NCBI RefSeq assembly: GCF_019204005.1
Contig: NZ_JAGSPA010000002.1
Coordinates: 310,001-374,000 of the forward strand
Direction: 5' to 3'
DNA length: 64,000 bases
Source: Pacificimonas pallii
GTDB taxonomy: Bacteria > Pseudomonadota > Alphaproteobacteria > Sphingomonadales > Sphingomonadaceae
In this document: positions 1-8,402 of the stretch, in pieces
How positions within the stretch are numbered: position 1 is the first letter of the stretch
Layout of the letters: each line of letters begins with the position of its first letter
Notes under the pieces: generated by a model
What the model saw: the letters and a program-made list of their open reading frames with translations, nothing else
What the model was told of the DNA's origin: nothing
The model's database searches: none
Made by a program: the position numbers and the translations under genes

Positions 1-129
1 ATCGTCTCCGCCGCCAAGATCCTCGAAGAGGACGACGACGAAGACCACGCCGACGACCAGGGCGAAGGCGCAGCGGTGCTGGAAGCCCCGGGCGACGTGA
101 TTGACGCCGAGGTACCGGACGGGGAGTGA
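1..129 (+). CDS. 3' end of an acidic protein, possibly DNA gyrase subunit A (partial)
   Basis: The window opens inside a reading frame that runs in frame 1 to a TGA at 127-129, giving the last 42 residues of a protein. The tail starts IVSAAKILEED and is rich in Asp and Glu. A beta-strand of the type 'VVSxAxI' followed by an acidic tail is how many alphaproteobacterial GyrA proteins end, but so little is visible that this is only a suggestion. No neighbour supports it: the next sequence is IS debris. Confidence 0.4.
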   Translation: MVSAAKILEEDDDEDHADDQGEGAAVLEAPGDVIDAEVPDGE

Positions 130-154
130 GGTGATTGGGGTGTGGGAGTAGGTC

Positions 155-838
155 TACTAACGTCCGGACTCATTGGAGCCACCAAGTGACGAATGCTGCG
201 ATGGCGATGGTGGCCGTGAAGGTTTTGATATTGCGATCGCACCGGCTTGCTATGCGTTGCCAGTCCTAGAAGCGGCAGAACATGCGCTCGATGACATTGC
301 GCTGGCGATAGATTTGCCGGTGGTGCTCGATCTGAACCTTGCGATTGGATTTTGACGGGATGACAGGAGTAGTTCCGCGCACGATCAATTACGACCGCAA
401 GGCGTCGCTGTCGTAGCCTCTATGGACAACCGGATAATTCGATAGCGGCATGGCATTGATCGTCTGAATGGCGACCTTGATATCATACGTATTACCTAGC
501 GTCGGTAGGAGGACGTGTGGGCGGCCTTTCTCGTGGCAAATAGCGTGGAGCTTGGTGTGGCACCCCGCCCCTTCGTCTGCCTGCCAAGGCAGGCGCTTGG
601 GACAGGCTTTGGCGATGCCGATAGCATGAGCGAAGGCCCGCTTCTTGCACCACCAGCAGTGCGGTGGACCTTGATCCAGCTACCGTCGATAAACAGCCTG
701 GATAGCACGCCGCCCAACGTGCCTTTGACAATTGTGCCCTGCGCCAGATGCCGATCGCGCGTTGAACTGCGCCAGGAATCCTTCGCGGCCCGCGCCGCAA
801 ACGACTGCATCCATTCGACCGCGACACGTAGAAGCACG
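155..838 (-). pseudogene. IS5-family transposase remnant A
   Basis: Read on the minus strand, this stretch gives broken pieces of an IS5-type DDE transposase. FIDGSWIKVHRTA (start of the catalytic core) is followed after a frameshift by a GRPHVLLPTLGNTYD-like segment and then by RQIYRQRNVIERMF, which carries the usual Y-(2)-R-(3)-E signature. At least one frameshift and two in-frame stops (complement of 389-391 and 266-268) break it, and the N-terminal third is missing. It is inactive. The inner end abuts another transposase fragment in the opposite orientation. No clear terminal inverted repeats or target duplication could be assigned. Confidence 0.75.
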
Positions 839-966
839 GCAACCTCGTCGAGCGCGCCTTATGCCATCTTAAAGACTTCGGTCGCGTCGCCATCAGTTGC
901 GATAAACTCGCCGCAACATGTTAAGCCGTCATCCGCCTCGCCGCCACTATCGCTTGGTGGTTATGA
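820..966 (+). pseudogene. IS5-family transposase remnant B (C-terminus only)
   Basis: In the plus frame beginning near 820 the peptide contains NLVERALCHLKDFGRVAT, then CDKLAATC, a stop, then AVIRLAATIAWWL and a final stop at 964-966. This is the typical C-terminal end of an IS5-group transposase (N-(3)-R-(6)-K signature, ending in a hydrophobic WWL). In-frame stops lie at the codon just before the K-H-G triplet and at 922-924. Only the last ~45 codons survive. It faces remnant A, so two different insertions, or one inversion, have decayed at this site. Confidence 0.7.
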
Positions 967-1073
967 ATCTTGGCGCTAGCGCAGTCGAGGGATGCGCGAT
1001 GCTGCAGCATGGTATGTTTCTCGACCCTTAGGTGCCGCTCAGGAAAGCCCGCGGCCGCGATTGGGGAATTACA

Positions 1074-2231
1074 TCAAAACAGCTTCAGTTGCTGACCGGG
1101 CGGCGCGAAAAGATCGGTACTGAGATCCAGTCGATTGCCGTCGAGGCCCCATCGCGCGGCGGCCTTTCGGAAGCGGTCCCGCAACATCGCGGCATAGGCG
1201 CCCTTTGGCTGGAAGCGTTTGAAGAAGTCCGCCTCATTGTCTTTCCCGCCGCGCATTTCGGTCAGGTGGCTCATGACCCGAGACGCGCGGTTCGGAAAAT
1301 GCGCGGCCAGCCATTCGCGAAAGATCGGCGACACTTCGTGCGGCAGGCGTACGACAATGGAAAACGCACCCACAGCACCCGCGGTCGCCGCCGCCTCCAC
1401 GATCGCCTCGATCTCATGGTCATTGATGGCCGGAATGACAGGCGACACGGAGACATGGACGGGGATGCCCGCCGCCGTCAGGTCGCGGATTGCCGCGATG
1501 CGCCGCGCCGGATAGGAAGCGCGCGGCTCCATCTTTCCCGCCAGGCGTGGATCGAGAGTTGTCACCGACAGCATCACGGCCGCCAGTCGGCGCTTTGCCA
1601 TGCGTGCCAGGATGTCGATATCCTCGCAGACGCGGGCGGATTTCGTCGTGATGGTGACCGGGTGGCCCGTATTCTCAAGAACCTTCAGAATGCCGCGCGT
1701 GATGCGATAGCGTGCCTCGATAGGTTGATAGGGGTCCGTGTTGGTGCCGAGCGCGATGGGACGGCATTGGTAATTCGGTTTCGAAAGTTCCCGGCGGAGG
1801 AGCGCGGGAATGTCAGGCTTTGCGGTCAGCCTGGTTTCGAAATCCTGCCCCGGCGACAGGCCGAGATAGGCGTGCGTCGGGCGCGCGAAACAATAGACAC
1901 AGCCATGTTCGCAACCGCGATAGGCGTTGATGGACCGGTCGAACGGCACGTCCGGCGACTGATTGCGCGTGATCGCGGTTTTCGGCTTTTCGATGGAAAC
2001 CTCTGTGCGCGGCGCGGCGGGCCCGATATTTGCACGCTCAGGATCATACGGGTCGGCCGCATCCTCTCTTACAAGTGTGCCGGTGCGGTCAGCGAAAGTT
2101 CTTTCCGCATCCAGCCAGTCCCCATCCGCCTCGCGCACGATCCGGTCGAAGCGCTGGCTGAGGTTATTTGCAGGCGCGCCGCGACCGTGGACGAGAGAGG
2201 CGGGCGGAAAAACAGGCATGAGCGGGAACAT
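1074..2231 (-). CDS. PA0069-family (Spl-like) radical SAM protein
   Basis: The 385-residue product carries a CX3CX2C radical SAM cluster motif at about C107, C111 and C114 (GCEHGCVYC). It is followed by the TNTDPYQPIE and ITTKS segments that mark the PA0069/Rv2578c group of radical SAM proteins, relatives of spore photoproduct lyase. Family knowledge: these bind a [4Fe-4S] cluster and S-adenosylmethionine in the cytoplasm; the substrate is unknown. The start at 2231 is followed by a second in-frame ATG four codons on, so the true start may be slightly later. Long plus-strand frames across this gene are antisense. It is upstream of no obvious partner. Confidence 0.85.
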   Translation of the reverse strand: MFPLMPVFPPASLVHGRGAPANNLSQRFDRIVREADGDWLDAERTFADRTGTLVREDAADPYDPERANIGPAAPRTEVSIEKPKTAITRNQSPDVPFDRSINAYRGCEHGCVYCFARPTHAYLGLSPGQDFETRLTAKPDIPALLRRELSKPNYQCRPIALGTNTDPYQPIEARYRITRGILKVLENTGHPVTITTKSARVCEDIDILARMAKRRLAAVMLSVTTLDPRLAGKMEPRASYPARRIAAIRDLTAAGIPVHVSVSPVIPAINDHEIEAIVEAAATAGAVGAFSIVVRLPHEVSPIFREWLAAHFPNRASRVMSHLTEMRGGKDNEADFFKRFQPKGAYAAMLRDRFRKAAARWGLDGNRLDLSTDLFAPPGQQLKLF

Positions 2232-2251
2232 ACCACGAACAAATCAATCTG

Positions 2252-2611
2252 TTAAGGTCGGCCATTCCATCGCACATCCGGTTTCCGCAGGTGACGGAAG
2301 GTACCCAATACGAAAATAAGGAACGCGCTTTGCAGAAGCAGCCCTGTGTTTTCCAGAGGCGGCACATCCCACAGGGTAAGCGTCGCGTAGAGATTGACGG
2401 GCACGTCGCTGAGCATGATGATCAGCGTCAGGGCGACGCCCCAACGCCTCCGCGTCCACAGCAGCAGGATGGCAAGGGGGTCAAGACATGTGAGTGCGGT
2501 CCAGTAGGCGTTCATGCCTGCTGGCGCATAGCGATAAGGGAGCCAGCCGCCTGTAATCAGGTCGGCGATATGTGTATATGTACCCACTGCGAGACAGGCG
2601 CTCCACACCAC
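2252..2611 (-). CDS. Small multi-pass membrane protein of unknown function
   Basis: About 119 residues with four likely hydrophobic segments, for example the runs around YWTALTCLDPLAILLL, VALTLIIMLSDVPV and LLLQSAFLIFVLG. No enzyme motif is seen. The frame opens on GTG at 2611, but the same frame continues upstream as plausible protein (…RAAFPEKHLILV) without a start codon. The only upstream ATG (complement of 2662-2664) is in another frame. This suggests either a GTG start that trims the N-terminus or a frameshift just after the original ATG. It lies just downstream of the moaB-like gene and is probably cotranscribed with it. Confidence 0.55.
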   Translation of the reverse strand: MVWSACLAVGTYTHIADLITGGWLPYRYAPAGMNAYWTALTCLDPLAILLLWTRRRWGVALTLIIMLSDVPVNLYATLTLWDVPPLENTGLLLQSAFLIFVLGTFRHLRKPDVRWNGRP

Positions 2612-2667
2612 AAGAATGAGGTGTTTTTCAGGGAACGCCGCACGTTCGGCAGCGGGGCGGTCATGCG

Positions 2668-3195
2668 CTACCGTTCCCGCAGCCTTGGCATCAGGTCGAC
2701 GAAGTTGCAGGGTTTGTGGCGGTTATCGAGCTGGTCCTTGAGGATGCCGTCCCAGCCGTCCTTCACCGCGCCGGTCGAGCCGGGCAGGGCGAAGAGGTAA
2801 ATGCCGCGCGCGACGCCTGCGCAGGCGCGGGACTGGACGGTGGAGGTGCCGATGGACCGGTAACTGAGCATGCGGAACAGCTCGCCAAAGCCGGGGATGT
2901 CCTTTTCGCAGACCTCCGCAAAGGCTTCGGGTGTCACGTCGCGGCCGGTAACGCCGGTGCCGCCAGTGGTGATGATGCAGTCGATGTCCGCACTATCGAT
3001 CCACGCGTTCAGCTGCGCGGTGAGGGCGGAAACGTCATCCCTGACGATCGTGCGCGCGGCGAGACTATGGCCGTGATCCGTCAGTTTCTTCACCAGAATA
3101 TCACCCGACCGGTCGTCGGCGGGCGTGCGGGTGTCGCTGACGGTGAGGACGGCGATGCCAATGGGCGTGAAGGCGATTGTGTCATCAATGGGCAT
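2668..3195 (-). CDS. moaB: MoaB/MogA-family molybdenum cofactor biosynthesis protein
   Basis: 175 residues covering one MoCF-binding (MoaB/Mog) domain. The nucleotide-binding TTGGTG loop is at about 77-82, preceded by the VLTVSDTR strand, and the conserved ALPGSTGAV turn is at about 136-144. Family role: adenylylation or binding of molybdopterin during molybdenum cofactor synthesis in the cytoplasm. MoaB proper is a shorter paralogue of MogA whose exact role varies between species. No other moa genes are nearby, so moaB rather than mog rests only on length and overall match. The following membrane-protein gene begins almost at its stop. Confidence 0.88.
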   Translation of the reverse strand: MPIDDTIAFTPIGIAVLTVSDTRTPADDRSGDILVKKLTDHGHSLAARTIVRDDVSALTAQLNAWIDSADIDCIITTGGTGVTGRDVTPEAFAEVCEKDIPGFGELFRMLSYRSIGTSTVQSRACAGVARGIYLFALPGSTGAVKDGWDGILKDQLDNRHKPCNFVDLMPRLRER

Positions 3196-3229
3196 GGGCG
3201 CGGTCCTTAACCGAAACGCGGGAATGAAC

Positions 3230-4528
3230 CTAGTCGGACGGCGCGCCCGTCTCCGTCCCCCGCCTGCGCGGTCCAGAGGACGCGGTAATGGGGGACGTCG
3301 TCTGCGCGGCGATCAGGGCGCTCGCAAAGCTGCCCTGATCCTCGTCGGCGACCGCTTCACGGCGCGTGACCCGGTAGAGGGTGAAGAGGACGAGGACTGT
3401 CTGGACCGCGAGAATCCAGCCGAACAGCGCGTCGAGGTTCGTGAAACTGATGATGATCGAGGCCATGATGGGGCCGATCACCGCGCCGATGCCATAAAGC
3501 AGCAGCAGCCCGCTGGCGGTCTCAACAAAGCCCGATGGCTCGGTATGGTCATTCATATGCGCGGTGGCGATGGCATTGATGGGGAAACCGAAGACGCCGT
3601 AGAAAAAGCCGAAGATGAAGACGCCGTGCGGTACCCGATCGGCGACCAGCAGCATGCAGAGCGCCGCGGCGATGGCACCAAGTGCGGTCATGATGAGGAC
3701 ACGGCGGCGGTCCATACGGTCGGACAAGAGCCCGATCGGCCATTGCCCGATGGCGCCGCCAACCACGACCACGCTCATGAAAATGGCGACGGCGGCGGCG
3801 GGGCTGGCGGCGTCGGCGCGGCCTGCGGCGAAGATCGGCGCGAGCGCCCAGAAGCTGCCATTGGCGAGGCCGACGGCAAGGACACCCGCCGCGCCGACGG
3901 GGGACTGGCGATAGAGTTTCTTCAGGTTGATTTTTGCGCTCTGGATGGGGGCGGGGGCTTCCGAGGTGCTGAGCGCGAGCGGGATGGCGCTGAGCGAGAC
4001 GAGGATCGATGCCACGGCGAAAAGCGGAAATTGCGCGGGGTCGCCAAGCAGCAGCATCAGCTGGCCCAGCGTCAGCACGGTAAGGTTGATGACGGTATAG
4101 ACGGAGAAGATCGCGCCGCGGTTTTCGGATGTCGCCTTTTCATTCAGCCAGCTTTCGATAACGGTGTAGAGAATGGCGAAGCAGAAGCCGGTCGTGCCGC
4201 GCAAAAGCCACCAGATCGCCGGTTCCGAAATGAGCGCATGCACCAGCGCCGTCGTGGACGCGAGCGCCACAGCGGCGGCGAAGACGCGGATATGACCGGC
4301 GCGCTGCACAAAGCGCGCGGCGCTGAGGCAGCCAATGCCGAAGCCCAGAAAGTAGGACGAGCCGAGAATGCCGATCTCGATAGCGGTCTGCGCGTCGATT
4401 TCAGCCCGCAGCGGCAGCAGCGCCCCCTGCAGGCCATTGCCCATCAGCAGCAACGCGACGGAGACCAATAGGGCGGCAACAGGCGCGAGCGCGGACATGA
4501 CTGAGGTTGGCGGCGGCGCAGCGGACAT
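3230..4528 (-). CDS. MFS transporter (YcaD/CynX-like permease)
   Basis: 432 residues with about twelve hydrophobic segments and the MFS loop signature after helix 2 region (GIGCLSAARFVQRAGH) and again after helix 8 (GLLSDRMDRRRVL), the hallmark of the major facilitator superfamily. It belongs in the inner membrane, exporting or importing a small solute that cannot be named. The C-terminal ~30 residues are hydrophilic and Arg/Ser-rich. The first ATG (4528) lacks a clear ribosome site; a second ATG ten codons later is equally possible. The long open frame on the opposite strand is a GC-driven antisense frame. Confidence 0.85.
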   Translation of the reverse strand: MSAAPPPTSVMSALAPVAALLVSVALLLMGNGLQGALLPLRAEIDAQTAIEIGILGSSYFLGFGIGCLSAARFVQRAGHIRVFAAAVALASTTALVHALISEPAIWWLLRGTTGFCFAILYTVIESWLNEKATSENRGAIFSVYTVINLTVLTLGQLMLLLGDPAQFPLFAVASILVSLSAIPLALSTSEAPAPIQSAKINLKKLYRQSPVGAAGVLAVGLANGSFWALAPIFAAGRADAASPAAAVAIFMSVVVVGGAIGQWPIGLLSDRMDRRRVLIMTALGAIAAALCMLLVADRVPHGVFIFGFFYGVFGFPINAIATAHMNDHTEPSGFVETASGLLLLYGIGAVIGPIMASIIISFTNLDALFGWILAVQTVLVLFTLYRVTRREAVADEDQGSFASALIAAQTTSPITASSGPRRRGTETGAPSD

Positions 4529-4610
4529 GTGCCGGTGCTTAGCGGGAGCGGCGGGAATTGCCGAGAGGGAGATGTGCCGGGCGGGCGACAGGGGATTTCA
4601 TCTGACATGC

Positions 4611-4826
4611 TTACGATTGACATGAGATATGGCGTGCAGGGGCGATGACTGGTATTATGGTATTAGGTATAGTGTCCCTGTAATTTTGCCCTTCATCTTC
4701 TCTGATAACGTTAATCAGATCGACCCCAGTATCTCCGACTACAAACTGAGACGCGCTATATGACAGCGCAGCGACTCGGGCTCCAAACTGATAATCTCGC
4801 GCATAGGGATGATTATTATCTGCCAT
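4611..4826 (-). CDS. Truncated or repeat-tailed small protein (71 aa), unknown
   Basis: The ATG overlaps the last codons of the lipoprotein gene upstream (4816-5292), so translation is coupled. The first ~48 residues (ARDYQFGARVAALSYSASQF, then a GDTGVDLINVI segment) look like an N-terminal protein segment. The last ~24 residues (NYRDTIPNTIIPVIAPARH…) are encoded by a copy of the dispersed motif at 4663-4679 read on the minus strand. The natural C-terminus therefore appears to have been lost to the repeat. By analogy with RTX-type secreted enzymes the N-terminus could be the start of a larger secreted effector, but this is a guess. No catalytic motif is visible. Confidence 0.5.
   Translation of the reverse strand: MADNNHPYARDYQFGARVAALSYSASQFVVGDTGVDLINVIREDEGQNYRDTIPNTIIPVIAPARHISCQS
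4663..4679 (+). repeat. Dispersed motif copy 1 (TTAGGTATAGTGTCCCT)
   Basis: One copy of the AATTAAGTATAGTGTCCC-like motif found around the RAYT transposase near 31 kb. On the minus strand it encodes the R-D-T-I-P-N peptide inside the 71-residue ORF. It is the only copy seen in the first 28 kb. Confidence 0.75.
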
Positions 4827-5292
4827 CTTCGTATTCCCTTATATTATTCCAATGATATTCTGGATAATGCACAGCACAGTCATAACTTATAGGTCCAACG
4901 AATCTATCTAACGAGGCCTGTTTACTTATTATAAATGCGACGGTCTTTTCTTCTTTATAAATTTGTATAACAACATCGAATATAATATTAGTTTCTGTGA
5001 TATCAGCCATACTCATTGGCACGACTAGCCTTCGCCGAAAGCCTTCAGCACTCAAAGCAGATCGAACCCGCGGATATGGTCGATCAGACTCATCACGCGA
5101 TTCTTTCCAAAGTTCGGCCCTATATTCCTCCCACAAAACCGGATCGACCACGTTGATCTGCGCTTCATCGCGGCAAGCGCGCTCCAAATCGTCCAGGGAG
5201 GGGCCGCAGGACCCCAGCAGAAGGGCGACGCCCCCGATGGCCGCACCGCTGAGACACCTCTGTATTAATATGTGGCGCGATGTCGTCATCAT
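4816..5292 (-). CDS. Lipoprotein of unknown function (158 aa)
   Basis: The N-terminus has a basic start, a hydrophobic run and the lipobox LGSC (VALLLGSCGPS), so it is probably exported and lipid-anchored. The mature part is charged, with a tail ending in REYEDGR; no domain was recognised. Its start overlaps the stop of the Sel1-like gene upstream (ATGA), and its stop overlaps the next small ORF, so all three form a tight cassette. Base composition drops towards its 3' half compared with core genes, which fits horizontal acquisition. Being downstream of an hlyD fragment, it may have been an accessory or immunity lipoprotein of a type I secretion locus; this is inference. Confidence 0.65.
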   Translation of the reverse strand: MMTTSRHILIQRCLSGAAIGGVALLLGSCGPSLDDLERACRDEAQINVVDPVLWEEYRAELWKESRDESDRPYPRVRSALSAEGFRRRLVVPMSMADITETNIIFDVVIQIYKEEKTVAFIISKQASLDRFVGPISYDCAVHYPEYHWNNIREYEDGR

Positions 5293-5690
5293 GCTACCGG
5301 TTCCCGTTCACATCTCCAGCCGAGCCGCGCCAATCGCTCGGCGGCCTCTTCCAGCCCAGCCTGCCTCGGCCCTTGGTCGACGCTCAGCACTTGCCCCGGA
5401 ACGTCGCCGCCCCCCGGCGCGTAGACCTGCGTGCGCCCGCCGGTCGTCGTCGCAGCAGCTTGATAAAGCCGCCGCGCGACCCTCAAGTCGCAGGGAACGC
5501 CATCACCAGCCTCGTAGCGTTTGCCAAGCTCCAGCTGCGCCCATTTAAAACCCTCCTGAGCGTTTCGCGCGAGCTTTTGCAATTCCGCTTCGGTTTCCGA
5601 AACAGGCACCGCAGTAAGACGAATACCTGGGTACTGCGTGGATACGCAGGACATCAGCAGCGACATGCACAAAATCGTTGAAAAGCGCAT
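5289..5690 (-). CDS. Sel1-repeat lipoprotein (133 aa)
   Basis: A short signal peptide ends in a probable lipobox (LLMSC). One Sel1-like repeat follows, with the WAQLELGKRYEAGDGV and ARRLYQAAA segments near residues 50-80. Sel1 repeats mediate protein-protein contacts; many Sel1 proteins sit in the envelope. I chose ATG at 5690, where the stop of the hlyD fragment overlaps it (TGATG), rather than the preceding GTG. The stop overlaps the start of the next lipoprotein gene. The C-terminal third is unlike known families. Confidence 0.6.
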   Translation of the reverse strand: MRFSTILCMSLLMSCVSTQYPGIRLTAVPVSETEAELQKLARNAQEGFKWAQLELGKRYEAGDGVPCDLRVARRLYQAAATTTGGRTQVYAPGGGDVPGQVLSVDQGPRQAGLEEAAERLARLGWRCEREPVA

Positions 5691-6067
5691 CACCGCTCCC
5701 TCCCCGCTTCACTTGTCGCCTTCGATATTGGCGAAAAGAAATAGTCGATGATCCGAAGCTGATCCGTCTTGATCTCCGCCGTTGCGGTCATGCCCGCCGA
5801 CATTGCACGGCACAGGGCGGCGGTCTGGGCGGCTTTGCGTGTGTCTTCGCCGGTCGGTGCGCAGTCGAGGGCGACGCGGGCGGTGTAGACCAGGCCGACA
5901 TTCTCCTGCTCCACCGCGTCACGGATGATGCGCGTCAGCGTTCCAGGGATCAGGCCGTGGTCGGTGAACGGGAACGCCTCCAGCTTGACCGCCACCTCCT
6001 GCCCCTTCCGCACGAATCCAGCGTCCCTAGTCAATAGCATGACCTCCGCGACCAGCCCATTGTTTCG
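5690..6067 (-). pseudogene. hlyD 3' fragment, copy 1 (type I secretion adaptor)
   Basis: The frame gives the C-terminal ~120 residues of an HlyD-family membrane fusion protein. It holds the GFVRKGQEVAVKLEAFPFT segment, the barrel strands around GLIPGTLTRIIRDAV, the SAGMTATAEIKT motif and the family's ending in SPISKATSEAGRER. Full-length HlyD is ~400-480 residues, so the transmembrane helix and coiled-coil are missing. An in-frame TGA upstream (near 6068) and no detectable homology beyond it show a truncation. HlyD bridges the inner-membrane ABC exporter and the TolC-type channel; this fragment cannot do so. A second, more decayed copy lies at 8789-9101. Confidence 0.8.
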
Positions 6068-6491
6068 GTGAAGTCAGGGGATTTCGTACTCGCTGACGCG
6101 TTCAGGCCAATGCCGCTGCCTCCGGCGCCGGTGCGCGCCGCACTGGCAGGTGCAATGGAATTAGCGCCTCTGCGGACCGTAAAATGCCGCCGGTGGCGGG
6201 CGGTTGCATCTGCCGGACCGCTCAGGCGAACGGCGCGGTCAATTGCGCCGCCCCCGCACCGTGGTCAGTCCCGGCTACGCCGTCGCCGCAGCGAGATTAT
6301 TCTCGTCAATTAACTACGCTGTTCACCAGGTGTGGCTCAGGCAGCGCTTCGCCGAACTGGCATACCCTTCAGACTTTATGGGAAATTTCCTGCGGCCTGC
6401 CGGATCCCCTTCTCATTTAAGTAAAAAAGCGGAGAAAAAATCAGAACTTTTTTAACTTCTCAAATCTATTGCACCCTCACTGGAGGATCGC
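6068..6491. other. Intergenic region upstream of the chemotaxis receptor
   Basis: About 420 bases separate the hlyD fragment from the receptor gene. The left half is GC-rich with no recognisable protein. The right ~70 bases are AT-rich and probably hold the receptor promoter. A GGAGG ribosome site lies just before the receptor ATG. No RNA gene or repeat was recognised. Confidence 0.4.
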
Positions 6492-8303
6492 ATGACCATT
6501 CGCAATAAACTCTTCGCTTGCCTTTCTGCCCTTGCGCTGGCCATAGCCGCCCTGGTCGGAACATCATTCTGGGAAATGAACAGCAGCAGCAGCTCGCTGA
6601 GTACGATACTCGCGGACCGCGTCGTACCGATGCGCGATCTGAAGGTTGTCGCCGATAAATACGCAGTTGATATCGTCGATGCCTCGCACAAGGCGCGCAA
6701 TGGCAATGTGAGCTTTGCCGAGTCCGCAAAACAGGTACGGGAAGGCTCCGCAACGCTTCAACAGCATTGGGAATCCTACCGGGCCACGAAAATCGAAGGC
6801 CTGGAGGCGGAGCTTGTCAAAGAGGCGGAGGCCAATATGCGGGTCGCCAATACCCGCGTTGCGGAGCTTGAGGCGATCCTGAAGCGCGGCGACCGCCGGG
6901 CACTCGACGCCTTCGTCGTCGACAAACTCTATGAAAGCATCGATCCTGTTTCCGATTCGATCGGAAAGCTCGTCGAGCTTCAGCTTGAAATTGCCGAGAC
7001 AACAGGAACAGCCGCAGCCGCGTCCGCGAAAACCAATCGCAATATCATCATCGGTCTGGTCGTGGCCGCCGCGATTGTCTTTTTCGTATCCTTCTTCATC
7101 ATTCTGACCATGGTCGTCGCGCCTATTCAGCGTCTGGCCGTCACGATCCGCGAACTCGCCAACGCCAATGGGACGGCGGACGTACCGCATCTCGACCAGC
7201 GGGACGAGATCGGTGAGATCGCACGCTCGGTCGAGAGCTTCCGTCAGGCGGTCGTCGATGCCGAGCAGGTCAAGGCCCGCGCTGGCGCTCAGGCAACCGA
7301 AGCGGTGGCCAACGGCCTGGCCGGATTGGCAAGCGGCGATTTGACGTGCCGGATAGAGGGTGAATTCCCGGCCGAATATGCCCGCCTTCAGAAGGACTTC
7401 AACGACACGGCCGCGTCTTTGCAAAAGACGCTGACGCAGGTGACAGAGGCGGCAAGCGGCATCAACAACGGTGCGAACGACATTCGCCAGGCGTCTGACG
7501 ACCTGTCCCAACGGACCGAGCAGCAGGCCGCATCGCTCGAGCAGACGGCGGCGGCGATGGACGAAATCACGGCCACGGTCGCAAGTACCGCCGAGCGTGC
7601 CAAGAGCGCGAACGTCGCGGTGCGCAGCGCAAAGGATGAGGCCGAACAGTCCGGTGAAACCGTACGCCGTACGGTCGACGCGATGAGCGACATCGAGCGT
7701 ACTTCGAATGAAATCGTCGAAATCATCTCGGTCATCGACGGCATCGCGTTCCAGACCAATTTGCTGGCGCTGAATGCGGGCGTAGAGGCGGCGCGCGCAG
7801 GCGATGCCGGCAAGGGCTTTGCCGTCGTCGCTTCGGAAGTCCGTGCCCTGGCACAGCGGTCGGCCGAGGCGGCAACCGACGTCAAGGCCCGGATCACCGC
7901 GTCTTCACAGCAGGTCAAGTCGGGCGTGAAGCTTGTCGGAGAGACCGGCCGCGCGCTGGGGCTGATCTTCGAGCGGATTGGTGAAGTCGATGGCCTGGTC
8001 GGGGAGATCTCCACATCCGCCGAACAGCAGGCCACCGGGCTTCAGCAGATCAACACCGCCGTGGGCGAAATGGACGGCGTCACGCAGCAGAACGCCGCGA
8101 TGGTCGAGGAGGCAACCGCAGCAGCACGCAGCCTGGTCGACGAGGTCAATGGCATGCTGACGCAGATCGGCCATTTCCGCATCGTCCACGAACCGGGAAC
8201 GGTCGCATATCTGCCTGTCGACAAGAAAGATCAGACGGGTGGCGCCTCCGAAATCGGAGATGCCGATTATGACACCGACCAGATGATGCAGCTGGCCGGT
8301 TGA
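6492..8303 (+). CDS. Methyl-accepting chemotaxis protein
   Basis: 603 residues. Transmembrane helix 1 is at about 8-27, followed by a ~155-residue periplasmic four-helix-bundle-like sensor. Helix 2 is at about 184-209, the HAMP domain at about 210-260, and a long cytoplasmic signalling hairpin at about 310-560. The hairpin tip carries the conserved FQTNLLALNAGVEAARAG and GFAVVASEVRALAQRS segments, which contact CheA/CheW. Ligand unknown. No che genes are nearby, so it signals to a distant chemotaxis array. It is intact and GC-rich like the core genome, although it sits between two broken hlyD fragments. GGAGG precedes the ATG. Confidence 0.93.
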   Translation: MTIRNKLFACLSALALAIAALVGTSFWEMNSSSSSLSTILADRVVPMRDLKVVADKYAVDIVDASHKARNGNVSFAESAKQVREGSATLQQHWESYRATKIEGLEAELVKEAEANMRVANTRVAELEAILKRGDRRALDAFVVDKLYESIDPVSDSIGKLVELQLEIAETTGTAAAASAKTNRNIIIGLVVAAAIVFFVSFFIILTMVVAPIQRLAVTIRELANANGTADVPHLDQRDEIGEIARSVESFRQAVVDAEQVKARAGAQATEAVANGLAGLASGDLTCRIEGEFPAEYARLQKDFNDTAASLQKTLTQVTEAASGINNGANDIRQASDDLSQRTEQQAASLEQTAAAMDEITATVASTAERAKSANVAVRSAKDEAEQSGETVRRTVDAMSDIERTSNEIVEIISVIDGIAFQTNLLALNAGVEAARAGDAGKGFAVVASEVRALAQRSAEAATDVKARITASSQQVKSGVKLVGETGRALGLIFERIGEVDGLVGEISTSAEQQATGLQQINTAVGEMDGVTQQNAAMVEEATAAARSLVDEVNGMLTQIGHFRIVHEPGTVAYLPVDKKDQTGGASEIGDADYDTDQMMQLAG

Positions 8304-8402
8304 CCACAGGAACGGCGGGGCAAGTCGCCCAAACATACCGATTGCCCCGCCACCCTTTCCCCGGCCGCATTCACCCATCATCGGGCGATGCTTGTAGATC
8401 CT

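Noticed and set aside
1032-2255. 407-codon plus-strand frame opposite the radical SAM gene
   Set aside because: Arg-rich low-quality sequence without motifs; the minus-strand frame has a complete radical SAM signature.
3125-4471. 448-codon plus-strand frame opposite the MFS gene
   Set aside because: Asp/Arg/Gly-rich antisense composition; the opposite strand encodes an MFS permease with both loop motifs.
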